64,000 bases of DNA, from the NCBI GenBank assembly GCA_029531795.1, contig JAPEIS010000012.1, forward strand, positions 1,426,001 to 1,490,000. Reading direction: 5' to 3'. Below are positions 22,589 through 34,190 of this stretch, piece by piece. The position numbers and the translations under genes were made by a program. This DNA comes from Sclerotinia nivalis (Eukaryota > Ascomycota > Leotiomycetes > Helotiales > Sclerotiniaceae). Numbering within the stretch: position 1 is the stretch's first letter; the number at the start of each line of letters is the position of its first letter. A model generated the notes under the pieces. That model was not told the DNA's origin. It was given only the letters and a program-made list of their open reading frames with translations, and did no database searches.

Positions 22589-25500
22589 ATGAGACCAGCG
22601 ATTGATGGGGATAAAATGGCGGATAAGGCACATTTCTATTCCTACAAGGAGATACGATTAAACCTCGATTCACCCATTCAAAACTCTACCATTGTGATTC
22701 GTTTACCTGCACATGGAACTCCAGCCTCAAGAATAGTACAAAAGCGACCTCATGTTACGGAAATACCAATTGCGGAGGATGAAAAAACTTTCAAGCAAAA
22801 ATACTTAGCTACTGCCGGTTCAATTTATCATCGCACACAAGATGTCTTTCCCCGAAGCTACTTATGGAGGGTGTTGGATGATGGAAAGGTGTTGTCAGTA
22901 CAGGCGATCGATGTATCGAGACAACAAAACACGGCAGACGCACATCTCACTTTGAGGTTACAATTCCCAAGTGCAATTAAACCTGGTTGCGTTGCTTTCG
23001 CAGATTGTAAGGAACACGACTATGTCAGCGCATTTGTGTTGACCGAAACACATCACCTTTATAGTTTGAGACTTTGGCCGGACTTCTTTCGCAACCCTCC
23101 GAGCACGGAGAATAATGTTGGAAACTGGTGCAAGTCATACATATCTTCGGTCTTCAGCTTCAAAAAGCCTCATAGGATGGTTGCGCTAAGTGCAAATGAG
23201 TTGCTGATCTCTAATTTTGATGGAGGGCTCTTGAAGTTAGACAGAAAGTCTGGTGGAGATGGTATGTCGAAGCTCTACCTTAGAAACTCTGTGGTTGACT
23301 GACCCTTGAAATAGGTTCCGAATGGAAAGAAATACATTATAATCCAGGCGGATGGAGAGATGGACTAAAGAGTTTAATACCTTTCCAAGGAAGCAACACT
23401 ATTCGATATGGAAATACCAATGTCGAATTATCCGCAGTTACTTCAATATCTTCACCATCAACCAACATCGATGGGCAATCATATGCGTTCACTGTGTCTC
23501 TCGATCATAATCTTCGAATTTGGAATTTATTTACTGGAAGAATTGCATATGTTGGTGATATCCTTGGCCAGGAAACAGATCATAAGAACCCTAGGAAGTC
23601 AGTGATCGACCCATCATATTCACAACTGGTCAAAGTATATGGCCACCATAACGAAAGCGCTCTATGTGTCACATACTCCCCGATTGGTGAAGGGCAATTT
23701 AAATTCTGGCATGTTACTCCAGCCGCCGATGTTGGAAATCTGGTCGTGTCAGACTCTTTCCCCCATAATACATTAGTGCCTCAAGCGCCTACTTCAGACC
23801 TATGGACCATGGCAGATTTCTCTGTTGTTCCGGATAGAACAAGAAATTCCTTGACTTTGTGGACTTTGTGGAAAAACAATACAACTTATCGAGTACAAAA
23901 GCTTTATTTTGGGAATGATTCTGAAGAAAGGATTGAGCGATTGTGGGAAGAGGGCTGGGAAGCTATGGTGAGCGAAAGTTTGGCCCAAACACCCTTACCC
24001 ACAGTCTATCCTGGCGATGCCTCGGACTCAACAGACAAGTGGTTAGCATACATACTATATCCAGGTAAATTCACCCACGCAACCATCGAGACCGGATTGG
24101 CCATCTACGAAAGAGGTCTAGGAACATCGAGGGATACATCACGCAGATCCGCACCATTACCTGAGCGATTATGTTCCAGGATTGCAATTACCGCTACATT
24201 AGGTCGAGCATCGGACGGAGGTGTTGATTTTGAACAATTTCGCCTTGCCACTGATGCACAATGGAGGCGATTTTATCGACTGCTTATAGAGTTGGACAAG
24301 CAAAGAGGTGAAGCCCTATCTTTGACCATTGACCCTATGGGAGAGATGCCTTGGGTTGTCTCAGCCGATGGATTATCAGCAGTTCGAGATTGTAGTGGTT
24401 TAGAGAGAATATGGCACAACCCCGAACAAACTCCTGCCAGCATGGAATATGTATCTACTCTTCTTACTGCTGGATCTTTGTTCGGTGAGGCAGTCCCAGA
24501 TGTTCTGTATCATGGCTTCCGCTCCGCCATATTAGGTCAGCTTTACCAAGAGCCAACGTTACTTCCAGCAGCTAGAATGAAGATGCTTTACGATGGTTGC
24601 GATTACTCGAATCAAATTGGTGATGAAGAGTATCATCAGCTAGTGACAAATTTGGGAGGTACATTCAGGGATGCCAATTCTCATGTATATGAAGCTCTTC
24701 TTGACTTCATGATCACATCTATTGGAAGCGAATTGAGACATCCATTACCCTTGGCCAACACTGGTAATAGGCTTATTGTTAAGGGTGTTCAAGAGACTAT
24801 TGAGCTACATCGAAGCATTTGTCTTGATCAGCTCCTTTTGTTGATTCTCATTGAGGTTGAAATTAATCACGGGGAGGAGGGAATTCAATTTGAGACCAGC
24901 GCAGTTTTCAATCAGCTTCTGGCTATACTCAAGAGACTCGAACTTGTTTCTTGGTTGGCTAAAACTCAAATCGACTTACCTCTTGCAAGTCGTGAACGCT
25001 CAAATTCCTTAGATGAATCAACATCAAGTGTGTCGAAGAAGTCAATAACTTATGAGACTGTCACTGTCCTAGAAGGTGTTCATAGACATTTATTCGGATT
25101 AGAGCGAGGAGTATCGATGTCTACAGCTTTGACGGACTTCATTATAGAATTATGCAAGCCAGATAGTAGATACGAATCTTCGCCTGCTATGATTCAATGT
25201 TTCTTATTGAAGCAGAATCACTCTGATCTGGCCATGGAATTTTCTCGCTTCACTGAACACGGTCCATTCCCCACATATATTCAAGGAAGAGCGTGTCTGG
25301 CTGCTAATGATCCTCGTACAGCAGCATTGCATTTTAAAAAGGCTGCTTTTGGAATGGGTAAGTTATTCTAGCAATTTACTATCAAGAGGTTTCAGCTAAC
25401 TTATATTCCTCTTAGCATATCCAGATGACAAACACGCAAACACACACAGTGCAGGTCTTCTAGACGAAACGGAAAAGAATCTTCTGAACGTAGGTCTCCC

Positions 25501-26341
25501 AGAATATTATTCTCATATCGTCTCTTTATATGACAACGAAAAAATGCACTCCTTCGTCATAGATTTCTCCCGTCTAGCTCTCCAATTCATCAGACCTGGT
25601 CAACATGATCCTCAACTTAGCACCGAAATGCACAGTCGTCTCTTTCACGCTGCTCTCCAAACCTCTCGCTACGAACTCGCTTACTCAACGCTATGTCTCT
25701 TTACAAATACCGCCCTCCAAACTTCCTCACTCAGATTACTCATCACCAAAATGTGTGAATCTTCCCACGCAACCCAACTTATTTCTTTCCCTTTCCTCGG
25801 ACTTCAAGACCTTGTCGATGAGATACTTGCGCAAAAATGCGCGAATATCGTTGAAGTCACAAATGGTGTCCCATATCATAAAATTCTTTACGCATGGCGA
25901 ATTCAACATTCTGATTTCCGCGGCGCGGCAGCTATTTCTCTAGAAAGATTACACCGTCTCCAAGCATCTTCCGAAAGCGATAGTAAAATAGGAAGTGGAG
26001 AATTCGGCGAAGAAGGGGAAACATTAGTTACGAAACAATACGTAGCGGTTATTAATGCATTGAGTTGTGTGGATCCAAAACATGCGTGGATTTTATGTGA
26101 AGGGGTTAGAGGGAAAGATGCAGGAAACGGGGGAAGAGGGACTGGAAGGGGAATTCCGAAAGGAGGAAAAGATGATGGGGGTGTGGGTGTGGGGTTGAAG
26201 AGAAGAGTGGTTACGTTGGCCGATGTTAGGAGAGGGTATCAGGAGGAATTGGATCGCGTGGCAGCAATTGAAAATGGGAGGTTCAGTTTAGGTGGTGGGG
26301 GTGGGGTGGGAAGTGGAGGTGCGGGTATGATGGAGATGTGA
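22589..26341 (+). CDS. NUP120: Nucleoporin Nup120/Nup160 (Y-complex)
   Basis: Exons 22589-23261, 23315-25357 and 25416-26341 give 1213 aa. The N-terminal half is a beta-propeller-like region: LWRVLDDGKVLSVQAIDVS, HLYSLRLWPDFF and LLISNFDGGLLKLD, then across the intron YAFTVSLDHNLRIWNLFTGR. The C-terminal half is alpha-solenoid (for example YEALLDFMITSIGSEL, and LAYSTLCLFTN). This order and the length match the Nup160/Nup120 subunit of the Nup84 (Y) complex, a scaffold of the nuclear pore needed for mRNA export and pore assembly. The C-terminus carries a Gly-rich low-complexity stretch (about 26120-26335) ahead of MMEM. The start may instead be the second ATG at 22616 (MADK). Both introns are phase 1 with clean GT...AG ends. 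Confidence 0.85.
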
Positions 26342-27280
26342 AGGAGAATGAGAAGTCGATCAAGAAGATGAAGGAGCGAAAATGAGAGTAGGGAGACCGA
26401 CAGGGAGATTGAGAAGGAGATTGAAGAGAAAATAAAAGATGTAATGTATGCGAGAGCGAGCGAGTGAGCGACAGACGAGCAAAGCAATGGGCGTAAATTA
26501 TCGGTTGGTTTTGATTGATTTGGCAGGCATACTTGAGTATCGATGGATGGATGGATGGATCATGATGAGATCTTTTAAAGAAAAGAAAGATATGGTTTGG
26601 TATCTTTTTAGGCAATGTTGTAAGGATAGAAATTATATTACTCGAGTACATGAAATGATATAAATTACCAGGATGATTGATGGATGGATGGATGGATGTG
26701 TGGGATATTTATTCTCTTCCGTTTGATTTTCTCTGTCGTTTTTCTTTTCATGGACTGCATTTATAAAGTCAGTGCAATACAATATGTCGAAGGCGATGAA
26801 GCAGAGTTTTGAACTACATTAGTTAGTTATTTAGTTAGTTCAATGCAAATACAGGAGTAAGTCTTCATTTAAATATCTTTATTCATAATATGCATACGCG
26901 ATATCCCAATCTCCCAGCATTTTCGCCCTTACTCCTGAAAGTAAAAGTTACTGCAAGCAAGTAAGGAAGAGACCCGCCATATCAACTATCTATCAAAGTC
27001 TTCCAGAGACTCGTATTGTATATTCATCAAAAATACCACCCTGTGAAACTTTTCTTGTCCTTCAAGTAAGTATCTCCTCATATCTTAGTATTTTTTACTG
27101 GACTGGTCCTTCTCCCCGGATGATCAGATCGATTCATGCACGCATTTTAGCCCATAATGTAAAACCCCATAAGTACGCACGCAAAAAGAAAAGTTAGAAA
27201 GAAAAAGGAAAATAGGCTGTTGGTATCAACGTATTAGAAACGAAAGAACTAGTCAAGATTGCAGGAGACGCGATGATTTA
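26342..27280. other. Convergent 3' region (NUP120 / VPS26)
   Basis: About 940 bp of 3' flanks. Two short GGAT/GATG runs (26541-26560 and 26678-26697) and a TTAG-repeat patch (26818-26838) are present. No gene is seen. Confidence 0.5.
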
Positions 27281-28370
27281 TTAAGCGGAGATTCGTTTCT
27301 GAGCCGCGGGACTAGGAGCTGAGTGTGCACCAGCAATCTTGGTCTGTTGGCCGAGGGCTAAAGCATCTTCTGGTTGTTGACGGTAAAGAACGATTTCGGA
27401 TTGCTTGAAATAACGTCGGGCATCTGTGGGGTTGTTAGTTAGGTTGAGAGGAAGAGTCAGGAGGGAGGACTTACCCTCATCAATGAGAACTAAACTCAAA
27501 TAGTATCGGGTGGAGTATTTCTTGTTGACTTCGCGGAAAGTAGGAGTCAAATCAAAGCCGCCCAGGAAAAGTCTAATAGGAATAGTCTCTCCTCTTGATG
27601 GTGAACCATCCATAATCTCAAATCGTACCAAGGTTTCGCTTTCATTGTACTGGTTGGGGGGTGTTCCGGTAGTCTCCCGTCGAATAATAGACAATTCCAT
27701 ATGTTTAATCTTGAGACGAACCAACAAGAAATAAATGCGGCCAACAATAACATCTTTGAGGTGGTATTTCGATTTCGAGTATTCAAATTCGATATGCAAG
27801 CAGTCCTCAATACCGACATCCATTTTGATGGAACTATTCATCTCTGGAGGAATTCTGTAAGAGAAAACCCAAAGGTCCTTCTCGCGGATAACGTCTGCCA
27901 TCCGTCTAGAAACTGTGACCTTGATAAAATAACGCAACTTGACATTAATGCCATTGTAAGATTCGTATTGTTTTTCGACATTTTTAAAGTTGAAGTCGTA
28001 AGCTTGTGGGTGTTGTAAGTCGCCAGGGGCAGCAAGCTCTTGTCCTAAGGACAAAAACTCATAGTGATTTCCTCGATCATAAAACATCTCTGTGAGGTCT
28101 AAGGTTAGTAAATTGAAACTAATATGTTGGTCAAATCTCCGAAAGATGTGACTTACCAATCATTCCAATAAATTGCACTTTAATACCTGTGTGCTCTAAC
28201 CTTTTCCCATCCTTAGGTCTAATAGTGACAGCTCCTCTAACCGATTCACCGTCTTTGTAAAGTGGTACCCTTTCCTTGCTACTCTTATTCTTAACCTCTA
28301 CTGTTTCCCGACTATCTCCATCCTCCAGAACGATATCAATATCGACTGGTGCAGAAAATAAGAAGGACAT
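27281..28370 (-). CDS. VPS26: Retromer subunit Vps26
   Basis: Minus-strand exons 28370-28157, 28098-27475 and 27423-27281 give 326 aa. The arrestin-like fold is recognisable from family-typical stretches. They include MSFLFSAPVDIDIVL at the N-terminus, VPLYKDGESVRGAVTIRP, HTGIKVQFIGMIDL (formed across the first intron) and EMFYDRGNHYEFLSLGQEL. Later ones are IIRRETTGTPP, GETIPIRLFLGGFDLTPTF and, across the second intron, VLIDEDARRYFKQSEIVLYR. Vps26 joins Vps35 and Vps29 in the endosomal retromer, which retrieves receptors to the Golgi. The C-terminal Ala/Pro tail is short. The ATG is only 5 nt downstream of the stop of another minus-strand frame. Confidence 0.95.
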
Positions 28371-28375
28371 GTCGA

Positions 28376-29257
28376 TTATTGTTGGATGTAGTTGGCCGGA
28401 AAATCTTCAAGATCGGGTTGGATGTTGTTGCTCTTGCGGTCTTCAAGTTCAGTTAGATAGAGGAATCTGGCTTGTAGATTGTAACTGGCCTGAACTTCAG
28501 AAGGACTGAGGTGCTTGTAGCCGATCTGTCGGTCGTAGCTGTCCTGAAGTTTGTCAAGATTGGCCTGTCTAAAACGACGACCGCCGGCCTTGAAATCAAT
28601 ATTTAGACCGGCACAAAACTCAATACGGGTGTGATGCTTGGCTGTCGAACACTCGAGTAAGAACTCGGTGGTTTCAGATTCAATTATGTTGGGCTCGAAG
28701 AAATCTTCCTTGTCAAAATTCACTTGTTCGAGCGATTGCAGTTCTGAATCTGGAGATGTTGAATAGTGGCGGTAAAATTGAGCAGCTTCTGGAGCGTTGA
28801 TGTAGGAGATATTCTCGTGTTGTGATTGCTCGTATTGTTTTTTTGCGAGCTCGTCGACAAGAATCCTCTTTGCTGGAAGTATGCGAATCTCTGCTTTCCT
28901 ATTGTCGATTTCATCAACTGTGACTCCGTTAAATTGTAATCTGCGCGCCAAATCCGAGATGTATTCGGTACGACCCCGTGCGGATTGAGGAATTGTCGAG
29001 GGGAAGCTTGCAAAAGGTGGTGCCTTACAGTCTTCCCTATTACAGGTGCAGAAATGATGGCAGTGCTTAGATCTGGTAAAATCAGAACGGATTTCGTTCA
29101 AAGGGATTAAGAGTTCTGGTAAAGCTTTCTTATTCTTGAGGATTGAGGAGTGCTTTTGAGGATCCATGATTTGAGGATGGTGAAGCTCCAGTGCTGGTCC
29201 GAGTGCCTTCGGAATATTGTTTTGCCGTTGTGTGCTAACCTGGTATCTTTCATCCAT
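28376..29257 (-). CDS. Uncharacterised protein (293 aa) abutting VPS26
   Basis: A single-exon frame from ATG 29257 gives 293 aa. The open frame extends further upstream without ATG. It has no domain I recognise. Notable are a Cys/His cluster, KHCHHFCTCNREDCKAPPF (about residues 65-83), which could bind a metal, then a charged, helical-looking middle (DELAKKQYEQSQHENI). The composition is protein-like and a chance frame of this size is unlikely. Its TAA ends five nucleotides before the VPS26 ATG on the same strand. So either the VPS26 leader runs inside this gene or one transcript carries both frames. It is divergent from LSM8 with 218 bp between start codons. Function unknown. Confidence 0.55.
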   Translation of the reverse strand: MDERYQVSTQRQNNIPKALGPALELHHPQIMDPQKHSSILKNKKALPELLIPLNEIRSDFTRSKHCHHFCTCNREDCKAPPFASFPSTIPQSARGRTEYISDLARRLQFNGVTVDEIDNRKAEIRILPAKRILVDELAKKQYEQSQHENISYINAPEAAQFYRHYSTSPDSELQSLEQVNFDKEDFFEPNIIESETTEFLLECSTAKHHTRIEFCAGLNIDFKAGGRRFRQANLDKLQDSYDRQIGYKHLSPSEVQASYNLQARFLYLTELEDRKSNNIQPDLEDFPANYIQQ

Positions 29258-29475
29258 TACCTTTTGGGTTTGTTGTTGAAGGTGTGAAATATTGGAGTTT
29301 CTCAAAACAACAAACAGCTTTACATGTCCAAGTTCCAGACTAAAGCCATTCCCCAATTCACCTTTCAAAAAGTGAGCTGTTTATCTAAGCCACATTTCCC
29401 GTGCAGCCACACCTACGATATCAATCCTCAAAGCAGAGTTGCGACTGCAGGTCCAGCTCCAGCTCCAGCTCCAAA

Positions 29476-30013
29476 ATGTCACTCTCTAGCTATGTAAACA
29501 GTGAGTTTGCCCTTCTTTTCCCCCTTCTTCTGCCTCTACCTTTTACTCTTTTCTTTTTCGTTACTCATACAATCGGCGCAAACTATGAAAGCAAGCAAAA
29601 CTTACAACCGCATCCTAACAGCTCCCTAGAGAAAGTTCTGATCTTAACTGCGGATTCGAGAACATTGGTTGGTACGCTTTTGAGTTGTGATCAGCAGACT
29701 AATCTGGTATTTATTCCCTTCCCTTCCCCATTTCTTCTTCCTCCAAATCTTTCTGGTTTCCCTCCACTCCACTCCCTCTCGCCATCTCTCATCTCCCTCC
29801 ACCATCTAACAGACCTAGGTCCTATCCCAGACCATTGAGCGCATAATTCGGCCTCCAGAAGACCCCGAAGCCTCGAGTGAAGTACCTCACGGCCTTTATC
29901 TAATCCGCGGTGACAATGTGGTTGTAGTCGGACTTGTGGATGAGGAGCTGGATGATAGTATTAATTGGGTGGAGGTTAGGGGTGCGGTTATTGGTGGGAC
30001 GAAACATTCATGA
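29476..30013 (+). CDS. LSM8: U6 snRNA-associated Sm-like protein LSm8
   Basis: Exons 29476-29500, 29630-29706 and 29819-30013 give 98 aa, the usual size. The first exon is only 25 nt (MSLSSYVN plus one base), and the two introns (129 and 112 nt) are long for this genome. Sm1 is KKVLILTADSRTLVGTLLSCDQQTN; Sm2 is GLYLIRGDNVVVVGLVDEEL. The tail has IGGTK. LSm8 defines the nuclear Lsm2-8 ring that binds the U6 snRNA 3' oligo(U) and acts in splicing, as opposed to the cytoplasmic Lsm1-7 decay ring. A (CAGCTC)n run (29449-29470) directly precedes the ATG. Confidence 0.93.
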
Positions 30014-30507
30014 TTGAATGCTCATGGTTGAGGATTTATGATTCGGGGCATGTTTTGGATGCAGGTGATAGAAAGCGGGTACATGGAAGAAGGGAGGGGC
30101 AGGATTAAAGAAAGAAGAGGATGGGAGAAATCAGGGGGAAGATACCAAAATTTGGCATTTACAAAAGCGCGGATGAGCGCGCATGCGAGATGGAAGGAAG
30201 GATACTTATGCTGCATTAATTGGCGTTGGGTGGACTGATATTAGAAGGGATCTTTTTATCCATCTTCTCGAGTTTGTGTTGGCTAGGAACATAGCTGAAG
30301 CGAATCCATATCAAGAAAAATCTACAAGATTTCGAGGTCATATCATGGAATGAGTGAAGACAAAACTAGAAAGCATGTCAAGGTGGTCTTTAAATAGCTC
30401 AAATTCTATTTTCCAAAACTAAGCTTCTAGGTACAACGTATCATCTTTAATCCAACGTGATGACATGTGATGTAATCCAAAACCAGTAGGTATCCAATCC
30501 ATTAAGT
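30014..30507. other. Convergent 3' region (LSM8 / nucleoside hydrolase)
   Basis: 494 bp between two stop codons. No gene, RNA or repeat is apparent. Confidence 0.5.
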
Positions 30508-32114
30508 CTATCCAAAAACTCTTTCCAAAAGATAAGGTCCAAAAGCTGCCTCTCCAGGAGTACCAACAATTCTGTTGACTCTATTACCCTTATGAGCACT
30601 AAGCCAACCACCATTATCTCCAGGCTCGTCAGCTGTGATATCGATTTCGTTGGTAACATGAACGACGGTAGTAATGTTTTCCATTGGATCTCTAATGTCC
30701 ACAGCTCCAGGGCTCTTGACTTGTTCGACTCCTGCCTTCTTTCTCATTCGTCTATCAACGACATGCATACCTCTAGTCCATTGACCAGAGGTCTCAACTC
30801 GGATATCTTCAGGTCCTCTTGGGAAGGTCATCCAAGCCGGGGATGAACGTGATAGCATGTACCAGATACAAAGAGGATCATGCAACTCAAGACCTGGATC
30901 GCTTGATGCATTTCTGCCAAGAGAGTTCATTTTCTCGTAAGTCTTGTGGACAAATACAGATGTCCACTCTGCTAGAGGACTTCCAGCTTTGATTAGAGGG
31001 TTTAATTTTGCTTGAAAGTCTGATTGATACAACTGATGTGGAGTTGTGATATCAAGAGGGAATAATGTCAAGTTGAGTTTTCTGGAAAGGTTCTTAGGAT
31101 ATGGTGGAAGACTTGACTTGTTCAAAGGTACAGGAGGCATGGTGGTGATTGGGTTTGGAGATGTAAGAGCGAATACTCTGGCTGTTGCGACTGCATCAGC
31201 GTAAGTGTTGAATTCGGCGACAGGTGTGATATTGCCCTCCACATCGATGGCACCACCCATTACCACAACCTCCTTAACTTTCAAAAATGTTTCGGGGTCT
31301 TCTGCGGCAGCCAAAGCAATGTTGGTCAAAGGTCCAACACAAACAATTGTAATTGTATCTTTAGGATTTTCTCGAAGTAAGCGAAGCATTTCCTTATGAG
31401 CAGGAGCTTGTGAAGCTGTGAATGATGGGGATGGAGAAGCGAGTAAGCGGGCTTCAGCAACTTCTTCAGCGGTGGCATTTGCGGCGGGAGGTTGGAAGAG
31501 GGTCTTCCATGTATCGGCGGGGGAAAGATGTGGATGCTATGAGGGTATATGTCAGTTGAAAAACTGGGGAAAGTAAAATGAAGGGGTATAAATATCTTAC
31601 ACTAGTATGAACACCACCAAGACCATCAATGCCGTCTATTGCCCAAATTAGTTAATACTCTAGAGAAATTTATGTGCTGGAATTCCTACGAAAGTAATCT
31701 GCCATAAGCATTTCATCTTCGAGTGGGTGGTCTGCGCCAACAGCGACGATAGGTTTTGACTTCTTCATTGCTTCGAAGCCCTCAAGTTGACCACGCTCTT
31801 TTCTCCATTTCAATTCCTGTTCGATAACATGGAATAAAGCTACACAATTCTTCAAACAGCTTCAAATTTAATCAGTAAGATGATCGGCGAACAATAGGTA
31901 TCATGATCTTAAAATACCTCTCAACTTCTACATTTCCATAGGTTATCGAAATCATCATTATATCAAGCTCCTCTGGCTTTGCAGCCAAGGCCAACATAAT
32001 GGCTAGAATATCATCGACACCTTTTGAATTTCTATTAGCTTTATGATCCTTAAATAAAAAGTAATTGAAGATCTTACCAGGGTCTGTATCAATAATGACA
32101 CGGTTAAGAGACAT
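30508..32114 (-). CDS. Inosine-uridine preferring nucleoside hydrolase family protein
   Basis: Five exons on the minus strand (32114-32078, 32020-31918, 31859-31690, 31635-31601, 31536-30508) give 457 aa. The N-terminal calcium-binding signature DTDPGVDD is rebuilt exactly by splicing of exons 1 and 2. Other family motifs are ISITYGNV, then HPLEDEMLMADYFHGIDGLGG across intron 3, and HPHLSPADTW after intron 4. The core continues TITIVCVGPLTNIALA, VVVMGGAIDVEGNITPVAEFN and ELHDPLCIWYML, which carries the late His/Asp pair. These enzymes hydrolyse the N-glycosidic bond of ribonucleosides in salvage (yeast Urh1). At 457 aa it is longer than bacterial members because of insertions after exon 5's start and near the C-terminus. 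Probably cytosolic. Confidence 0.9.
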
Positions 32115-32897
32115 TTTGACTGAGATTGAAGTTTCTTTTTCTCTGGTCACTCCCTATATATGATGACGTTCGGACGATGATTGATTGTAGAGATAGGGCA
32201 GAAAAGCAAAAGATGGAAGGTAGGACTAAAGAGTGAAAAGATAACTAGATATAGATGGATGATCTAATACCTAGGTAGCCTATTTGAATAATAATGCGTT
32301 GGATTGTTTGTTAGATACGGAGTAGTTCTTCAAAAGTATATACCGTATTCTACAGGATCTATCACTGTTATGTATCACGACGATGATCTCCCCTCTGTTC
32401 AACAATGACTTATGGTAGATTCACCCCACCTTTAATTATCTTATCGGAGTGTCGGGAATAATTGATCCGAAATATATCTTATCCAATGAGGTTCCCCTGC
32501 ATAGGTTTAAGGTGACGCTAGAAAACATGGGGAGCTCCAATAATGATTAGGTTCAAGTTGGTCTGTACTTTTATCTAAAGGCCACATCTCGATACAGTTT
32601 CTCATCAAAATCATACAGTCATAGGGTTTACAACCCCCATCATCCTATATCTTCCTACTCTCCATCCTCTATTCTTCCTATTCTCTCTTTTTCGAAGACA
32701 TTCATATTCAATACTGATTCACAAATTGTCATTTGTTGACAATTAATTGAATATTCCTTCATTCAATTCGATTCAAGACGAAAATCACTCATCAAATTTC
32801 CCCTGATGTCCCAATAGGTCGATCGACCCCCATTCGAGAGCTCGAAAGCTTGGTTACGACATTATTTCGACGTTAAATTATCTGCGGTTCGTTCATC
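32115..32897. other. Divergent promoter region
   Basis: About 780 bp lie between a nucleoside hydrolase (-) and a membrane-anchored protein (+). The 3' portion (32600-32780) is CT-rich and ATTCA-rich, as in fungal 5' leaders. No gene is seen. Confidence 0.5.
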
Positions 32898-34190
32898 ATG
32901 AGTAACACCAGTCTACTCACTACTACCATCGGCTGGGCTGTTGTCCTCGGCGCAGCAGGATACTGCTATTACCTCAGCAACAAATCCAAGAATAAAACCA
33001 AACCTCAGAATGTTGTTAAGCAAGCGAGTAAGGTTGTTGAAGATCGCAAGGAGCCAAAGTCCAAGAAATCCAAGAAGGATAATGGATTGAGCAGTGGTGA
33101 ACAGGACAACAAGTCTTCTGCCAAGACCGAAAAGAAGAAAACTCCTGCTCCTCAGAAAACCGAACCCAAGCAGGAAACTGCCAAGCCTGTCGCCAATGAT
33201 TCCGATGATGATGATGCGGAAAATAACCGTAAATTCGCTCTTCAATTCGCCAAAACTCAAGCTGGTACTCAACTCTCTGGTAAATCTTCTACAACTGCAA
33301 ATCGTCAAAAGTCTGTCAAACAGTCTCGTGCACAAGAAAAGGAAATCAAGGACTCTGGAAATATCACTGCTGGCGATGCCGATGATGATCAATCCTTCAC
33401 TGATTCTCCTGAAGTTGGCCCAACCAGTGTTACATCTCCTATCGCAAGTGATATCGCTGATATGCTTGAACCTGCTGCTCCGGGTCCATCCGTCTTGAAA
33501 GTTACTGAACCTACCAACCCTAAGCCAGCCAAGAAAGAAAAAGTTAAGGCTGCTCCACAACCTACCGAGACAAAGAAGCAAAGACAAAACCGCGCCAAGA
33601 TTGAAGCTGCCAAACTCGTAAGAGAGCAAGAAGAAAAGGATCGCAAGGTTAAAGAGGAAAAGCAACGTCGTACAGCTAGAGAAGCCGAGGGTAGAGCTGC
33701 TAAGGATGGCAGTCAATTCATGGCATCCCAAGCTGCTAAGTCCGCTTGGACAGCCTCCTCTGCCGACAATGCCACAAACACTTCCGGTAATGCTGGCAGG
33801 TTCGACTTGCTTGACACCACCGAGGATAAGACAGACAATAAGACCACTGCTCCAGTTGAAAATTTCTCAGAGAGTGAGGTTGCAGGCAGCCAATGGCAAG
33901 GATATGGAGATTATGATGAGCGTGTCAAGACTGTCATTGAAGATTCTCGTGAATGGGAGCAAGTTTCAAGCAAGAAGAAGAAGGCTAAGAAGGAGAAGAA
34001 GGAGAGTGCTGTTGCCGAGGGTGCTGGAACCACCAGCTCAACTGATGAGAAAGAGTACACCATTCCACCAAAGACTGAACGAAGTGCTCCAGGACAAAAG
34101 TGGACAGCGGACCTTACTTATGTCGACAAGGATGATAATGTTCACGAGGTTCAAAGAGAACTTCAAGATTCCGAATGGGTGGTTTCATAG
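32898..34190 (+). CDS. Lysine-rich, N-terminally membrane-anchored protein of unknown function
   Basis: An intronless frame of 430 aa. One N-terminal hydrophobic anchor (IGWAVVLGAAGYCYYLS, residues 11-27) is followed by more than 350 residues rich in Lys, Glu, Ser and Ala. A predicted coiled-coil or long helix lies around KKQRQNRAKIEAAKLVREQE and KVKEEKQRRTAREAEG (about residues 225-270). The C-terminal section has WQGYGDYDERVKTVIEDS, then EWEQVSSKKKKAKKEKK. It ends LQDSEWVV. The layout suggests an ER or outer-membrane anchored cytosolic tail, perhaps RNA- or ribosome-associated because of the basic blocks; that is inference. The strong anchor at the Met supports this start. No family name is offered. 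Confidence 0.8.
   Translation: MSNTSLLTTTIGWAVVLGAAGYCYYLSNKSKNKTKPQNVVKQASKVVEDRKEPKSKKSKKDNGLSSGEQDNKSSAKTEKKKTPAPQKTEPKQETAKPVANDSDDDDAENNRKFALQFAKTQAGTQLSGKSSTTANRQKSVKQSRAQEKEIKDSGNITAGDADDDQSFTDSPEVGPTSVTSPIASDIADMLEPAAPGPSVLKVTEPTNPKPAKKEKVKAAPQPTETKKQRQNRAKIEAAKLVREQEEKDRKVKEEKQRRTAREAEGRAAKDGSQFMASQAAKSAWTASSADNATNTSGNAGRFDLLDTTEDKTDNKTTAPVENFSESEVAGSQWQGYGDYDERVKTVIEDSREWEQVSSKKKKAKKEKKESAVAEGAGTTSSTDEKEYTIPPKTERSAPGQKWTADLTYVDKDDNVHEVQRELQDSEWVVS

Noticed and set aside
32913..33731. 272-codon antisense frame
   Set aside because: It lies wholly antisense within the lysine-rich membrane-anchored protein. Its Leu/Phe/Arg-rich composition is the usual mirror of a Lys/Glu-rich coding strand.
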